The notes: a model not told the origin generated them from the sequence alone. 64,000 nt of DNA from Microbacterium sp. CSI-V (GCF_001984105.1 NZ_MTQM01000007.1:434001-498000); one strand, 5' to 3'; shown: positions 38,724-50,036, numbered from the stretch's first letter. Made by a program: numbers and translations.

Positions 38724-38786
38724 GTCCCCCACGATAGGCCCGCTCCCCCTCCCCGGCACCGACTCTCCCCCTTTTCTGGAGCCCCC

Positions 38787-40238
38787 ATGAGCACGCCCGC
38801 TCCCGAGACCACCGCCGCTCCCGCCCCGAAGAACGCCGTCGACCGGTTCTTCGAGATCACCGCCCGGGGTTCCTCGGTCGGCGCCGAGGTGCGCGGCGGC
38901 GTCGTCACGTTCGTGACGATGGCCTACATCGTCATCCTGAACCCGATCATCCTGTCGGGCACTCCCGACGTCGCCGGCAACGCGCTCGGCTTCCCCCAGG
39001 TCGCCGCGGTCACCGCGCTGACCGCCGCCGTCATGACGATGCTGTTCGGTCTCGTCACCCGCCTGCCGTTCGCCTTCGCCGCCGGCCTCGGGATCAACTC
39101 GTTCCTCGCCGTCGGAATCGTCGGCGGCGTGACCTGGCCCGAAGCGATGGGGCTCGTGGTCATCAACGGGCTCATCATCGTGCTGCTGGCGGTCACGGGT
39201 CTGCGCCGCATGATCTTCGAAGCCGTGCCGCTCGCACTGAAGACGGCGATCACCGTCGGCATCGGCCTGTTCATCGCCTTCATCGGTTTCGTCGACAGCG
39301 GCCTCGTGACCGCGACGGGGCTGTCGTCGCCGCCCGTCGGACTCGGTGTGCAGGGGTCGATCGCCACGATCCCGACCGCTCTGTTCGTGCTCACGCTCCT
39401 CATCACCGCCGTGCTCATGGTGCGCAAGGTCAAGGCGGCGCTGCTCATCGGCCTGCTCAGCGGCACCGTCATCGCGGTGATCGTGGAGGCCATCGCCCAG
39501 CTCGGACCCCGCTCGGCCGAGAACCCCGGCGGCTGGGGCCTCAGCGTCCCCACTGTTCCGACGCAGTGGGTCGGTCTCCCCGACCTGTCGCTCGTCGGCC
39601 AGGTCGACCTGGGCGGTGCCTTCGGCCGTATCGGCGTGCTCGCCGCGCTCATGCTGGTGTTCACGCTGGTGTTCACGAACTTCTTCGACGCGATGGGCAC
39701 GATGACCGGTCTGTCCCGCGAGGCGGGTCTCGCGGCCCCCGACGGCACCTTCCCGCGCCTGCGCTCGGCCCTCATCATCGAGGGCATCGGTGCGGTCGCC
39801 GGTGGCGCGACCTCGTCGTCGTCGAACACGGTGTTCATCGAGTCGGGATCGGGCATCGGTGAAGGCGCGCGGACCGGACTCGCGAACGTCGTGACCGGGG
39901 CCCTGTTCCTGCTCGCGATGTTCTTCACGCCGCTGACGAGCATCGTCCCCACCGAGATCGCCGCCGCCGCCCTGGTGATCGTGGGCGCGCTCATGATGGG
40001 GCAGATCCGCCACGTCGACCTCAGCGACCTCTCGGTGCTGATCCCGGTGTTCCTCACCGTGACGGTAATGCCGCTGACCTACTCGATCGCCAACGGCATC
40101 GGCGCGGGCTTCGTCAGCTGGGTCGTGATCCAGGCGCTGTCGGGCCGCGCCCGCCGCATCAGTCCGCTGCTGTGGATCGTCGCCGCCGGCTTCGTCGTCT
40201 TCTTCGTCCGCGGCCCGGTCGAGGCCCTGCTCGGCTGA
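38787..40238 (+). CDS. NCS2 purine permease (hypoxanthine/guanine/adenine type)
   Basis: 483 residues with about 13 membrane segments. It matches the AzgA/GhxP/AdeQ branch of NCS2 transporters, visible in [16 protein letters not shown] near 35-50, [13 protein letters not shown] and [19 protein letters not shown] and [18 protein letters not shown]. It imports purine bases by proton symport. The ATG at 38787 has CTGGAG upstream. It stands near the purine genes purN/purH but is transcribed alone and ends in a perfect hairpin. Confidence 0.93.
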   Translation: MSTPAPETTAAPAPKNAVDRFFEITARGSSVGAEVRGGVVTFVTMAYIVILNPIILSGTPDVAGNALGFPQVAAVTALTAAVMTMLFGLVTRLPFAFAAGLGINSFLAVGIVGGVTWPEAMGLVVINGLIIVLLAVTGLRRMIFEAVPLALKTAITVGIGLFIAFIGFVDSGLVTATGLSSPPVGLGVQGSIATIPTALFVLTLLITAVLMVRKVKAALLIGLLSGTVIAVIVEAIAQLGPRSAENPGGWGLSVPTVPTQWVGLPDLSLVGQVDLGGAFGRIGVLAALMLVFTLVFTNFFDAMGTMTGLSREAGLAAPDGTFPRLRSALIIEGIGAVAGGATSSSSNTVFIESGSGIGEGARTGLANVVTGALFLLAMFFTPLTSIVPTEIAAAALVIVGALMMGQIRHVDLSDLSVLIPVFLTVTVMPLTYSIANGIGAGFVSWVVIQALSGRARRISPLLWIVAAGFVVFFVRGPVEALLG

Positions 40239-40249
40239 GCCCCGCGCCC

Positions 40250-40287
40250 GGAAGGGGCCTGGATGCCGCGGCATCCAGGCCCCTTCC
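40250..40287. terminator. Terminator after the NCS2 permease gene
   Basis: A perfect 38-base palindrome (19-base arms starting GGAAGGGGCCTGGATGCCG) lies 12 bases past the stop. The genome word GGATGCC is again in the stem. Confidence 0.85.
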
Positions 40288-40320
40288 TGTGTGCGCGTGC
40301 GGCGGTGCTCCCGGCTCACA

Positions 40321-40370
40321 TGTCCAGGACACGCCGCATACCCCCGGCTCGACACGGCGTGTCTTGGACA
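40321..40370. repeat. Family C inverted repeat, copy 2
   Basis: TGTCCAGGACACGCCG (40321-40336) faces CGGCGTGTCTTGGACA (40355-40370) with one mismatch. It lies in the convergent spacer between the permease gene and sucD, 45 bases before copy 3. Confidence 0.88.
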
Positions 40371-40414
40371 CTCGACGCCGCAACCTCGCGCCCGCCGCGC
40401 CGCCGCAACAGATC

Positions 40415-40462
40415 CAGTGTCCAAGACACGCGGCACGGCGCCGTCCGCGTGTCTTGGACACT
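40415..40462. repeat. Family C inverted repeat, copy 3
   Basis: AGTGTCCAAGACACGCGG and its exact complement CCGCGTGTCTTGGACACT (40445-40462) flank an 11-base loop. Its arm is the same as that of copy 1, 18.5 kb away. Confidence 0.9.
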
Positions 40463-40490
40463 CGACCGAGCACCATCGGGGAACGCGAAA

Positions 40491-40518
40491 GGGCCCGGAT
40501 GCCATGGCATCCGGGCCC
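40491..40518 (-). terminator. sucD terminator hairpin
   Basis: A perfect 28-base palindrome (GGGCCCGGATGCCA and complement) lies 15 bases past the sucD stop; on the minus strand CTTTCGCG follows. Confidence 0.8.
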
Positions 40519-40532
40519 CCGCAAGTGAAGCG

Positions 40533-42616
<2,084 letters not shown>

Positions 42617-42660
42617 GGATGATCCTTCGCTGGGCGATCGGTGGTGGGAGGAGGCGGAAG

Positions 42661-42680
42661 ATCTCTCGATATCAAGAGAT
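42661..42680. promoter_or_regulatory. Putative operator upstream of sucC
   Basis: ATCTCTCGATATCAAGAGAT is a palindrome with a single mismatched pair, 45 bases upstream of the sucC start. It shares the core TCTYGATRTCRAGA with the site in front of icd (14663-14680). The form is typical for MarR-family regulators; the TamR regulator of Streptomyces, which controls TCA-cycle genes, is a candidate type. Confidence 0.65.
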
Positions 42681-42700
42681 CTTGCCAAGCGACAACCCTA

Positions 42701-43699
42701 CTAGACCGGGCTGAACGAGCCGGACGCGGATACGTCCGGACGGAGGGGTTCCGGGATGCCGAGCTCCGCGACGAGTCGCGCGTGGTCGCTGCCGGCGCCG
42801 GGGACGGCGCGCAGGGAATCGACCTCGATGTCGCCGCCCGTGAGGACGTGGTCGAGGCGCAGCAGCGGGGGCAGGAAACGGTGACCGATCGGCCAGGTCG
42901 CGCCGGACCCGCGACCGACCGCGTCGAAGGCGTCGCGCAGACGCCCGCGCATCAGACGTCGGAAGGGGGCGTGATCGCCTGTCGCGTTGAAATCGCCGGC
43001 GAGGATGACGGGGCTCGCGTCGGCGTCGGTGAACGCGCCGAGCCAGTCCATCTGCCGTTCCCATCGGCGCACCTGCCCGAGGGTGAGGGGCGCCACGGTG
43101 TGCACGTTGACCACGCGCACCGGGCCGTGGGGTGTGGCGAGGTCTGTGCGGAGCATCGGGGATCCCGCCACGTCGAGCACCGCGTCGAAGACCACCGGGA
43201 GGCGCGAGAACGTCGCCGCCCCGTGGAACTCCGGTCGCGGCGCGACCCGCCGGTGCGGATAGGCGGACCACAGGCGCGACCGCCGCAGCACGGCGAGCAC
43301 CTCGGGGGTGACCTCCTGGACCAGGACGACGTCGGCATCCTCGTCCGCGATCTCGTCGGCGAGCCGCGGGATGTCGGGGTTGCTGCAGAGCAGGTTGGCC
43401 GTCACCAGCCGGAGACGCAGGGAACCGTCCGCGACCGGGTGCGGCCTCCGACCGCCCCGGCCGCGCACCGAGACGAACACGTGGAGGGCCACGAGGGCGC
43501 CGGCGACGACCGAGAGAGCCCGACGTCGGGCCAGGGCCGCGACGAGGGCGACCGGATAGGCGGCGATCAGGAGGCGCCGTTCCACCCCGCGCACCCCGAT
43601 CGCGAGAGGGATCCACCGCACGGGACGGACGCGGGCGCCGACGACGGCCAGGAGCGCGGCGACGACCATCCACCCGACCCGCGTGGAGGCCGAGGTCAC
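42701..43699 (-). CDS. Membrane-anchored endonuclease/exonuclease/phosphatase-fold protein
   Basis: 332 residues from a GTG at 43699 that overlaps the upstream receiver gene by four bases. Two to three N-terminal hydrophobic segments (about 8-90) are followed by an EEP domain: LVTANLLCSNPD near 112-123, VLVQEV near 143-148, VNVHTVAP and LAGDFNATGDHAPFR with the catalytic Asp/Asn, and GSDHARLVAELG at the end. The active site probably faces outside. Such proteins are phosphodiesterases or nucleases; as the last gene of the signalling/glycan operon its substrate could be a lipid or nucleotide phosphate. Confidence 0.82.
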   Translation of the reverse strand: MTSASTRVGWMVVAALLAVVGARVRPVRWIPLAIGVRGVERRLLIAAYPVALVAALARRRALSVVAGALVALHVFVSVRGRGGRRPHPVADGSLRLRLVTANLLCSNPDIPRLADEIADEDADVVLVQEVTPEVLAVLRRSRLWSAYPHRRVAPRPEFHGAATFSRLPVVFDAVLDVAGSPMLRTDLATPHGPVRVVNVHTVAPLTLGQVRRWERQMDWLGAFTDADASPVILAGDFNATGDHAPFRRLMRGRLRDAFDAVGRGSGATWPIGHRFLPPLLRLDHVLTGGDIEVDSLRAVPGAGSDHARLVAELGIPEPLRPDVSASGSFSPV

Positions 43700-44061
43700 C
43701 CGGAGCCTTCGGCGAAGATGCGCCCGAGGACCTCCCGCAGCGCTTCGGAGCTGACCGGCTTGGTCAGCCGTGCCGACAGGCGCTGCGACGCCTCGACCGG
43801 GATGCCCGAGTACTCGATGATGCCGGTGAGCAGGACGAACCGGGTGGATGCCGCTCCCCCGAGCACGTCGAGCAGCTCGGTGCCCGTGCCCGAGGGCAGC
43901 TGGAAGTCCGAGATGACGAGGTCGTACGTGCGCTCGCGCAGCCGCGCGGTCGCCTCGGGCACATCGGCTGCGGCATCCGTCGTCCATCCCTGGGCCCGGA
44001 GCATGTGCGTGAGCACGAGGCGGGTGACGGGATCGTCGTCGACGATGAGGGCGTCGCTCAC
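43696..44061 (-). CDS. Stand-alone response-regulator receiver domain
   Basis: 121 residues, a receiver domain only. The acidic pocket Asp8-Asp9-Asp10, phospho-acceptor Asp52 (ISDFQLPSGTG), Thr79 and Lys101 (LTKP) are all present, so it should be active. With no output domain it probably acts as a shuttle in a phosphorelay or binds a partner. The obvious donor is the hybrid kinase with Hpt domain at 50037-52622. The GTG start overlaps the STAS gene by four bases. Confidence 0.9.
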   Translation of the reverse strand: MSDALIVDDDPVTRLVLTHMLRAQGWTTDAAADVPEATARLRERTYDLVISDFQLPSGTGTELLDVLGGAASTRFVLLTGIIEYSGIPVEASQRLSARLTKPVSSEALREVLGRIFAEGSG

Positions 44062-44426
44062 CGGTCCTCCACCTCGTCGGCGGAGTCGCGCATCACGAAG
44101 ATCTGGTCGAACTGGGTCAACCGGAAGACCCGCATCGCGTCGTCCGATCGGGGGCGGATCAGCGTCACCGATCCGCCGGTCAGACCGCGGTCGCGGCGGG
44201 CGCGCGCGAGCACGGCGAGACCGGCGCTGTCGACGAACGTGACGTCGGTGAGGTCGATGGTCAGCCGCGCCGCGGCGGCCACCTGGGCCGAGTCGAAGAT
44301 CTGCCGCGCTCTCGGCGCCTCCACGGCATCCAGGCGTCCGGACAGCGCGAGCAACGCGTACACCTCGTCGACGTAGACCACGTCGATCCTCAGAGCGCTC
44401 TCGCCCGCCGCCTCAGTGCTGTGCAT
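44058..44426 (-). CDS. STAS-domain anti-sigma factor antagonist (second copy in cluster)
   Basis: 122 residues, a single STAS domain of the SpoIIAA/RsbV kind. The phosphorylation site is Ser67 in FVDSAGLAVL, preceded by the LTIDLTDV strand. In partner switching the unphosphorylated form binds the RsbW-like kinase and frees its target. The start overlaps the RsbW-like gene by 14 bases. The kinase and phosphatase that would act on it are the two upstream genes. Confidence 0.9.
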   Translation of the reverse strand: MHSTEAAGESALRIDVVYVDEVYALLALSGRLDAVEAPRARQIFDSAQVAAAARLTIDLTDVTFVDSAGLAVLARARRDRGLTGGSVTLIRPRSDDAMRVFRLTQFDQIFVMRDSADEVEDR

Positions 44427-44844
44427 CGTCGCCCTCGATCTCCATACGTAGTTCCAGTTCGTTGACCGCTCCGACCCGCCGGTAGGACACCTCGGTGACG
44501 AGGGAGCGGATGATCGTGAGGCCGTACCCGCGTTCGCGGAGCGGTTCGGCCGGCAGGACCGCCGCGGTCGACGGGTCGAACGGCGCGCCGTGATCGGTCA
44601 GGCGCACGACGAGCGCGGCCGGACCGACTTCCAGCGCGAGACCGATCGTCGAGCCCTCGGGGAGCTCCCCGTGGTCGATGACGTTCATGCAGGCCTCGTG
44701 GACGGCGAGCTCGGCGCGCGGCAGGAGCACGGCCGCGGTCGCCGGATCGAGGTGCGCGAGGGATGCCGTGAGCCAGCCGCCGATCTCGCGGGTGGCCAGC
44801 GCGGTCGGTTCGAGCTCGAGGGTGGAGCGCACGGTGCCGGTCAC
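44413..44844 (-). CDS. RsbW-like serine kinase / anti-sigma factor (HATPase_c)
   Basis: 143 residues from a GTG at 44844 that overlaps the SpoIIE-type gene by four bases. The GHKL ATP site is complete: N-box ELAVHEACMNVIDHG, G1 box LTDHGAPFDP and G2 box RGYGLTIIRSL. These kinases phosphorylate STAS antagonists and bind a sigma factor or other target. There is no sigma-factor gene in the cluster, so the target may be encoded elsewhere or may not be a sigma factor. Confidence 0.9.
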   Translation of the reverse strand: MTGTVRSTLELEPTALATREIGGWLTASLAHLDPATAAVLLPRAELAVHEACMNVIDHGELPEGSTIGLALEVGPAALVVRLTDHGAPFDPSTAAVLPAEPLRERGYGLTIIRSLVTEVSYRRVGAVNELELRMEIEGDDAQH

Positions 44845-46220
44845 GCGAGCGTCCTTCCGCGGCGGATGACCATCAGGGTGGCGTCGTCCGACGGTGCGGC
44901 ACCGCGCGCGAAACCGTCGACGGCGCCGAACACGATCCGGCCGAAGTCGGTCGAACTGCGCCCGCGGGCCGAACGGCACAGTTCCGTGAAGCGGTCGTAG
45001 CCGAACTGCTCGCCGTCGGGATCCGTCTGCTCGGCCAGACCATCGGAGCCGATGACGAGCGTGTCGTCGACGCCCAGCACGGTGGTCCACACCCGGGGGA
45101 CGCGACCGCGGATCACCCCGACCGGGGGCACGGATGCCTTGACGGCCTCGACCTCGGCGCCGCTGAACACCACCGGGGAGTGCCCGGCGTTGACGAGCGA
45201 GACCTCGCCGGTGTCCTCGCGGATCACGCCCACCGTCAGGGTGATGAACACGCCGACGTCGTCGAGATGGTCGAACAGCTCATCCTCGATGCGCTGGAAC
45301 ACGTCGACCACGGAGTCATCCGGGCGGGTGAGGAACGCGATCCGGCAGGCGGCGACGGCGCGCGTCATGAGCATCGCGGCCGGCAGACCCTTGCCGGCGA
45401 CGTCACCGACGGCGAACCAGATCGCCCCGGTGGAGCGACCGAACACGTACAGGTCACCGCCGGTGAGAGCCGCGGGAACCGTGCGCGCGTACAGGTCCAC
45501 GTCGGTCGACGGCGGCGGTTCGGTCGAGATCACGGATTGGGCGAGGACGGAGGCCAACTGGTGCTCGCGTTCCACGGCGGCGCGTTCGAACTCGTGGCGG
45601 TGCAGTTCCCGGAACGCGAGCATGATGCCGATCGCCGAGACGATCGCCTCGATGAGAGGCACGTCGAGGGTCGAGAACGGGCGGTCGGCCGACCGGAAGA
45701 AGGCGATGTGCTGCTCCGTCGCGCCGTCGGGATCGAGGACGCCGATCACGGCGGTGTCGGATGCCACGGCGCGGACGGCGTCGTCGGATGCATCCTCGAG
45801 CGCCGCGCGGACCAGACCCACGTGCGCGCCGAGATCGCCGTGGTCGCCGCGGACCAGGGCGACCTCGCGCCCCTCGAAGAACAGCACCTGCCGCGAGTCC
45901 GTGATCGACAGGGCGCGGTCCAGCAGCAGCGAGAGCGTGTCGTCGCCCGCCGCACCCCGCACGTTGATGCGCGCGAGCGCCTCGACGGCCAGTTGCCGGT
46001 CCTGGCTCGCGATGAGCGCCTCCGTGAGCGCCAGCTGCGTGGCCTGGAGCTCGGCGACCGCGTCGCGGACGACGCGCTCGGCGAGCGCCACGCGGTCATG
46101 GTCCTCGGCCGACGGGCTGCGCGTCGCCGCCGAGGCGAGCAGGTCGAGCGCGTTGTCCAGCGATCCGATCGCGGCAGGCGCGTTCCCCGCGGTGCGGGGG
46201 TCCGTCTCGTCGGTCCTCAC
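44841..46220 (-). CDS. SpoIIE/RsbU-type PP2C phosphatase with N-terminal sensor region
   Basis: 459 residues. A helical start with a coiled-coil-like stretch (about 40-90) is followed by a GAF-like domain (about 90-215) and a PP2C domain of the SpoIIE class (about 230-455) with FAVGDVAGKGLPAAMLM, NAGHSPVVF, DTLVIGSDGLAEQ and PSDDATLMVI. The metal-binding Asp residues are intact. It should dephosphorylate one or both STAS proteins of the cluster. No receiver domain is fused, so input may come through the GAF region. It overlaps both neighbours by four bases (GTGA). Confidence 0.9.
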   Translation of the reverse strand: MRTDETDPRTAGNAPAAIGSLDNALDLLASAATRSPSAEDHDRVALAERVVRDAVAELQATQLALTEALIASQDRQLAVEALARINVRGAAGDDTLSLLLDRALSITDSRQVLFFEGREVALVRGDHGDLGAHVGLVRAALEDASDDAVRAVASDTAVIGVLDPDGATEQHIAFFRSADRPFSTLDVPLIEAIVSAIGIMLAFRELHRHEFERAAVEREHQLASVLAQSVISTEPPPSTDVDLYARTVPAALTGGDLYVFGRSTGAIWFAVGDVAGKGLPAAMLMTRAVAACRIAFLTRPDDSVVDVFQRIEDELFDHLDDVGVFITLTVGVIREDTGEVSLVNAGHSPVVFSGAEVEAVKASVPPVGVIRGRVPRVWTTVLGVDDTLVIGSDGLAEQTDPDGEQFGYDRFTELCRSARGRSSTDFGRIVFGAVDGFARGAAPSDDATLMVIRRGRTLA

Positions 46221-46540
46221 GATGGGCCGTCCGCCGCCGACCGGATCGTGAACAGCTCGGCGAGGTCGGTGATCTCCAGGATCACCCGGACGGCGTCAGC
46301 GGGGTCCACGAGCACGACCTCTCCCCCGAACGCCCGCGCCTGCTTCTGCAGACGCACGAGCTCGGCGAGGGCCGTGGAGTCGAGGAAGGCCACCTGCGAC
46401 AGGTCCATCAGGATGACGGGGTGCTCGGCGGTGACCAGCGGGTGCACGGCGGTGCGGAACCCGGGAGCCTCGTGGGCGTCGAAACGCCCGGCCAGGTACA
46501 CCGTGCGGCGTGAGGGTTCGATCTCGGTCCTGACGATCAT
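46217..46540 (-). CDS. STAS-domain anti-sigma factor antagonist (first copy in cluster)
   Basis: 107 residues, a single STAS domain with the phosphorylation site Ser55 in VAFLDSTALAEL. It differs clearly from the second STAS protein (DSTA against DSAG), so the two are not a recent duplication and may answer to different partners. The ATG overlaps the stop of the GT2 gene by four bases, tying the signalling set directly to the glycan genes. Confidence 0.88.
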   Translation of the reverse strand: MIVRTEIEPSRRTVYLAGRFDAHEAPGFRTAVHPLVTAEHPVILMDLSQVAFLDSTALAELVRLQKQARAFGGEVVLVDPADAVRVILEITDLAELFTIRSAADGPS

Positions 46541-47373
46541 CGCGGGGTCCTTCCGTCGACTTCCGTGGGGGTGAGCGGTGTCGGGCGGCGCCGCTGCTCG
46601 CGGTACGCACCGCGCAGATCCAGGAATCGGATGCGGACGAGGTCGCGCAGGAACTGCAGCGTCACCTTCATGGCATCCACGGTCGAGCCGGGGGCGTCGT
46701 ACCAGTCCACCGGCTCCTCCGCCACACGGTAGCCGAGCTTGTGCGCGAGGTAGAGGACCTCGAGATCGAACGAGAACCCGTCGACGACCTGCGTCGAGAA
46801 GAGCTTCTGCGCGGCGGGCGCGGTGAACAGCTTGAACCCGCACTGCGTGTCGGCGACGTCGATGCCGAACACGCGCGAGACGAGGACGTGCAGCCCCCCG
46901 CTGAGGATGCGGCGTCCCAGGCTCTTGTTGCTCACCGCCGCCCCGGCGATGGCCCGCGAACCGACGACGACGTCGAAACCCTCGGCGACGCGTGCGGCGA
47001 GCCGATCGAACTGCTCGATGGGGGTGGACTGGTCGGCGTCGGCGAACAGCACGAGACGCCCGCGGGCGGCGAGCATGCCCCGACGGACGGCGTCGCCCTT
47101 CCCGGCGTTGCGCGTCGCGGTCAGCAGCCGCAGGTTGGCGAAGCGCAGATCGCGGACGAGGGAGGCCGTGGCATCCGTCGATCCGTCGTCCGAGACGATC
47201 AGCTCCCACGGCTCGCCGCGCGCGCTCATGTGCGTGGCGATCGCGCCGATCGTCGGGAGGATGCGCCACTCCTCGTTGTACGCGGGGATGACGACGGTGA
47301 CCGCCGGCTCCTCGGTCAGGGGCTCGGTGACCCACGCCTTGTACGCGCGGTACGCCGACATCGGTTCGCTCAT
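46537..47373 (-). CDS. Family 2 glycosyltransferase, dolichyl/polyprenyl-phosphate sugar synthase type
   Basis: 278 residues. The GT-A fold motifs are visible: VTVVIPAYNEEWRI near 25-38, VSDDGSTDAT near 60-69, the metal-binding FADADQSTP, and DTQCGFKLF with GFSFDLEVLYLAHKLGY. This pattern belongs to the Alg5/dolichyl-phosphate glucosyltransferase-like group that makes polyprenyl-phosphate sugars for GT-C enzymes. A GT-C-like membrane protein is encoded across the divergent promoter. It overlaps the flippase gene by four bases. Confidence 0.88.
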   Translation of the reverse strand: MSEPMSAYRAYKAWVTEPLTEEPAVTVVIPAYNEEWRILPTIGAIATHMSARGEPWELIVSDDGSTDATASLVRDLRFANLRLLTATRNAGKGDAVRRGMLAARGRLVLFADADQSTPIEQFDRLAARVAEGFDVVVGSRAIAGAAVSNKSLGRRILSGGLHVLVSRVFGIDVADTQCGFKLFTAPAAQKLFSTQVVDGFSFDLEVLYLAHKLGYRVAEEPVDWYDAPGSTVDAMKVTLQFLRDLVRIRFLDLRGAYREQRRRPTPLTPTEVDGRTPR

Positions 47374-48662
47374 GGGGTGCCTCCTGCCGTCGCCGCCCGT
47401 CGCGTCGCCGACGACGACACCAGCGCGTTCACCGCGAGCGCCACCAGCAGCACGGTCATCGCCACGCCCTGGGCGGCGATGAGGGATGCCATGTCGCGGT
47501 GCCACACCAGCAGCAGGATCACCTGCAGCACCGCCGCGCCGACGAGGATCCACGACTGACGGGTCCGCGACCGGGACAGGTGGTAGCTGGCGACGAGGTT
47601 TCCGAGGGCGAACAGGGTCGTGGTGAGGGCGTACGCCGCGATCGGCACGGACAGGCCCGCGTAGGCGGGCCCCAGGACCACGCCGAGCACCGGTCCGCCC
47701 CAGAAGAAGCCGCCGACGGCGCAGACGAGGCCGATGGCCGCGACGATGACCATGCCGTTGCGGAGCACGTTCGACGCATCCTGCCCTGCGGCGTGGCGGC
47801 GGACGGCGACGGGGAAGACCACCGTGGCGACCGACCACGCGAGGAAGAAGACGGCGCGGCCGACGAGGGCCACGGCCGCGTAGACGCCGGCGTCGGCCGG
47901 CGGGAACACGGCTTTGGAGATGAGGATGTCGCTGTTGTTGGCGATGATCTGGCCGATCAGCAGGATCGAGACCATCCCGGCGTAGGCCCGCACCTCGCGC
48001 GGATCGATGGTCCCGCTGACCGCGCCACCGCTCGCGCGGGCGACCATGCTCACGACCACGCAGGTCACGACGAACGACACGCTCAGCGCGACCGTCGCCC
48101 CGATGACGCCGAAGCCGGCCCAGACCAGCACGACCCCGAGTCCGACGCGCGTGATCATCTCGATCACGAACGACAGCGCGAGGGCGGGGAACGCCAGCCG
48201 CGCCTGCAGCGTGCCGCGGCCGACGGCCTGCACGAGCCAGAACGGCACGCCCGCCGCCAGCACCACGAACGGCCACGGCGAGGCCGTTCGGAACAGGTCC
48301 GACCACAGCGGGGAGCCGGCGGCGAGCGCGACGGCGGCGAGGACGCCGGACCACAGGGCGAGGCGCCGCAGCCGCCGTACGAGGGCATCGGAGTCGCCGG
48401 GGAATCCCGAGGCGTCCGCGCGGGCGACGAACCGGGCGGCGACCATCTGCAGGCACAGCGCGACGGAGGTCAGGGTGAACAGCAGCGTCACCATGAGGTT
48501 CGCGTCGGAGAACTCCGCCGGGGTCAGCACCCGACCGAGGAACAGATTGAGCGCGTAGTTGCCCGCGTTGGCCACGAGCATCGCGCCCGCGAGCATCGAC
48601 CCGCCCGCGACGAGCCGGCGTGCCCCCGCCGGCGCGGTGTCCGCGCGACGCTCCTCGGTCAC
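47370..48662 (-). CDS. Polysaccharide flippase (Wzx/MATE-like MOP superfamily)
   Basis: 430 residues from a GTG at 48662, with about 12-14 membrane segments and the start GGSMLAGAMLVANAGNYALNLFLGRVLTPAEF typical for O-antigen/teichoic-type flippases. It would move a lipid-linked glycan across the membrane. It overlaps both the GT4 gene (GTGA) and the GT2 gene (ATGA). The glycan itself cannot be identified. Confidence 0.88.
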   Translation of the reverse strand: MTEERRADTAPAGARRLVAGGSMLAGAMLVANAGNYALNLFLGRVLTPAEFSDANLMVTLLFTLTSVALCLQMVAARFVARADASGFPGDSDALVRRLRRLALWSGVLAAVALAAGSPLWSDLFRTASPWPFVVLAAGVPFWLVQAVGRGTLQARLAFPALALSFVIEMITRVGLGVVLVWAGFGVIGATVALSVSFVVTCVVVSMVARASGGAVSGTIDPREVRAYAGMVSILLIGQIIANNSDILISKAVFPPADAGVYAAVALVGRAVFFLAWSVATVVFPVAVRRHAAGQDASNVLRNGMVIVAAIGLVCAVGGFFWGGPVLGVVLGPAYAGLSVPIAAYALTTTLFALGNLVASYHLSRSRTRQSWILVGAAVLQVILLLVWHRDMASLIAAQGVAMTVLLVALAVNALVSSSATRRAATAGGTP

Positions 48663-49873
48663 ACCCGCCTCCGTGCGCGCAGGCGGTCGATGTGCGCGAT
48701 GTGCCACTGAACGACCTCCGACATCGGCACCCCGCTGGCGGCGGCGTAGTTGCGGCGCCCGAGCATCTCCCGCCGCTCGGGGTCGTCGAGGACCGCGGCG
48801 AGCGCGTCGGCGAGACTCTCGACGTCGCCGGGCTCGAAGTAGACGCCCTCGAACCCCTCTTCCTCGATCACGTCGACGAGGTCGCCGATGCGCGGGAGGA
48901 CGGCGGCACGTCCGTACTCGCCGGCCTGGTGGAGCACGCCGGAACTGCCGGTCGTGGAGGTGTACGGGAAGGCGACCACCGTGGCGGAGCCGAAGAGCGG
49001 CGCGACGTCCTCCTCGGCGATGTACCCCGGCATCTCGATGTTCGGCACGTCGGCGTACCGGGCGGCGGCATCGGCCATGTATCCGGGCGAGTTGGGGCTG
49101 TCGGTGCCGGCCAGGACGAGCTGCAGATCGTCGTAGCCGCGATCGAGCAGCAGACGATAGGCGTCCACGAGCAGGTCGACCGTCTTGTACGTGCCCCACT
49201 TGCCGAAAGCCATGATCGTCCGACGACCGGGAGGGATGCCGAACGACGGCTTGGCGATCTCCTCGAAGCTGCCGTGGGGCGCGAGCAGGGCGTTCGCGGC
49301 TCCGTAGCTGTCGCGGAGGAACTCGACGTAGCGGGGGATCGTCAGCGCGACGATGTCGGCGCGCAGCAGCGCCCGCGTGAGCAGACGCCCGGCGAGTGTC
49401 ATGAGCCGCGCGGTGAGCGCGGAGCGGGCGAAGCCGGCGTCGCGCATGTCGACGTTGTCGGCGAGGTTGTGCAGGACCACCAGGGTGGGCACCCGCCGCG
49501 CGCGCAGCACGGCCGGGAGCAGGAGACCGAGGGCACCGGGGATCCGCCGGTCACCGAAGGTCGCGAACTGCAGGTTCAGGATCACCGCGTCGGGGAGGGT
49601 GCGGGCGACGGCCCGCGCGACCCGGACCACCGTGCGCGGGTCGTTGAAGGTCCAGCTCGGGACGAACGTCACCCCGTCGATCGGCGTCGGGGCCCCGGCA
49701 TCCGTCTCGTCCGCATAGACGACGACGTCGCTGACCTCTTCGAGCCGGCTCAGATGCCGGACGAGGTGATAGCCGTATTCGTTCAGGCTGTTGCGGCCCG
49801 GGGGGAACGCCGTGACGACCCCGATACGCAGGCGCGCCGAAGAGATCTGCGACACTTCCGACTGCTGATCCAC
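48659..49873 (-). CDS. Family 4 glycosyltransferase (GT-B fold)
   Basis: 404 residues from a GTG at 49873 with GGAGG upstream. The start IGVVTAFPPGRNSLNEYGYHL is the usual GT4 opening with its Gly-rich loop; the C-terminal half holds MAFGKWGTYKTVDLLVDAY and the donor-site region SSGVLHQAGEYGRAAVLP with Glu. It is the first gene of the minus-strand cluster. The promoter lies in the 163-base gap shared with the divergent hybrid kinase; I see no clear operator there. Confidence 0.88.
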   Translation of the reverse strand: MDQQSEVSQISSARLRIGVVTAFPPGRNSLNEYGYHLVRHLSRLEEVSDVVVYADETDAGAPTPIDGVTFVPSWTFNDPRTVVRVARAVARTLPDAVILNLQFATFGDRRIPGALGLLLPAVLRARRVPTLVVLHNLADNVDMRDAGFARSALTARLMTLAGRLLTRALLRADIVALTIPRYVEFLRDSYGAANALLAPHGSFEEIAKPSFGIPPGRRTIMAFGKWGTYKTVDLLVDAYRLLLDRGYDDLQLVLAGTDSPNSPGYMADAAARYADVPNIEMPGYIAEEDVAPLFGSATVVAFPYTSTTGSSGVLHQAGEYGRAAVLPRIGDLVDVIEEEGFEGVYFEPGDVESLADALAAVLDDPERREMLGRRNYAAASGVPMSEVVQWHIAHIDRLRARRRV

Positions 49874-50036
49874 TATGGCTGCCCTCCACGTGTGAGGTCG
49901 ACAGTACCTGGAACGGAACCTGCCTTGTCACCCCGCTATTCACCCCGCGCGGCGTTTCGGTTGACTTCTTGAGAGCGCTCCTGCACCGTTGAGCCATCGC
50001 GACCGCTCGGGAGTCGGCGCGCAGTCGGAGTGCGGT

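Noticed and set aside
49961..49989. Promoter before the hybrid kinase gene (TTGACT at 49961)
   Set aside because: The -35-like word is good, but the position 17 bases downstream (CACCGT) does not resemble a -10 element.
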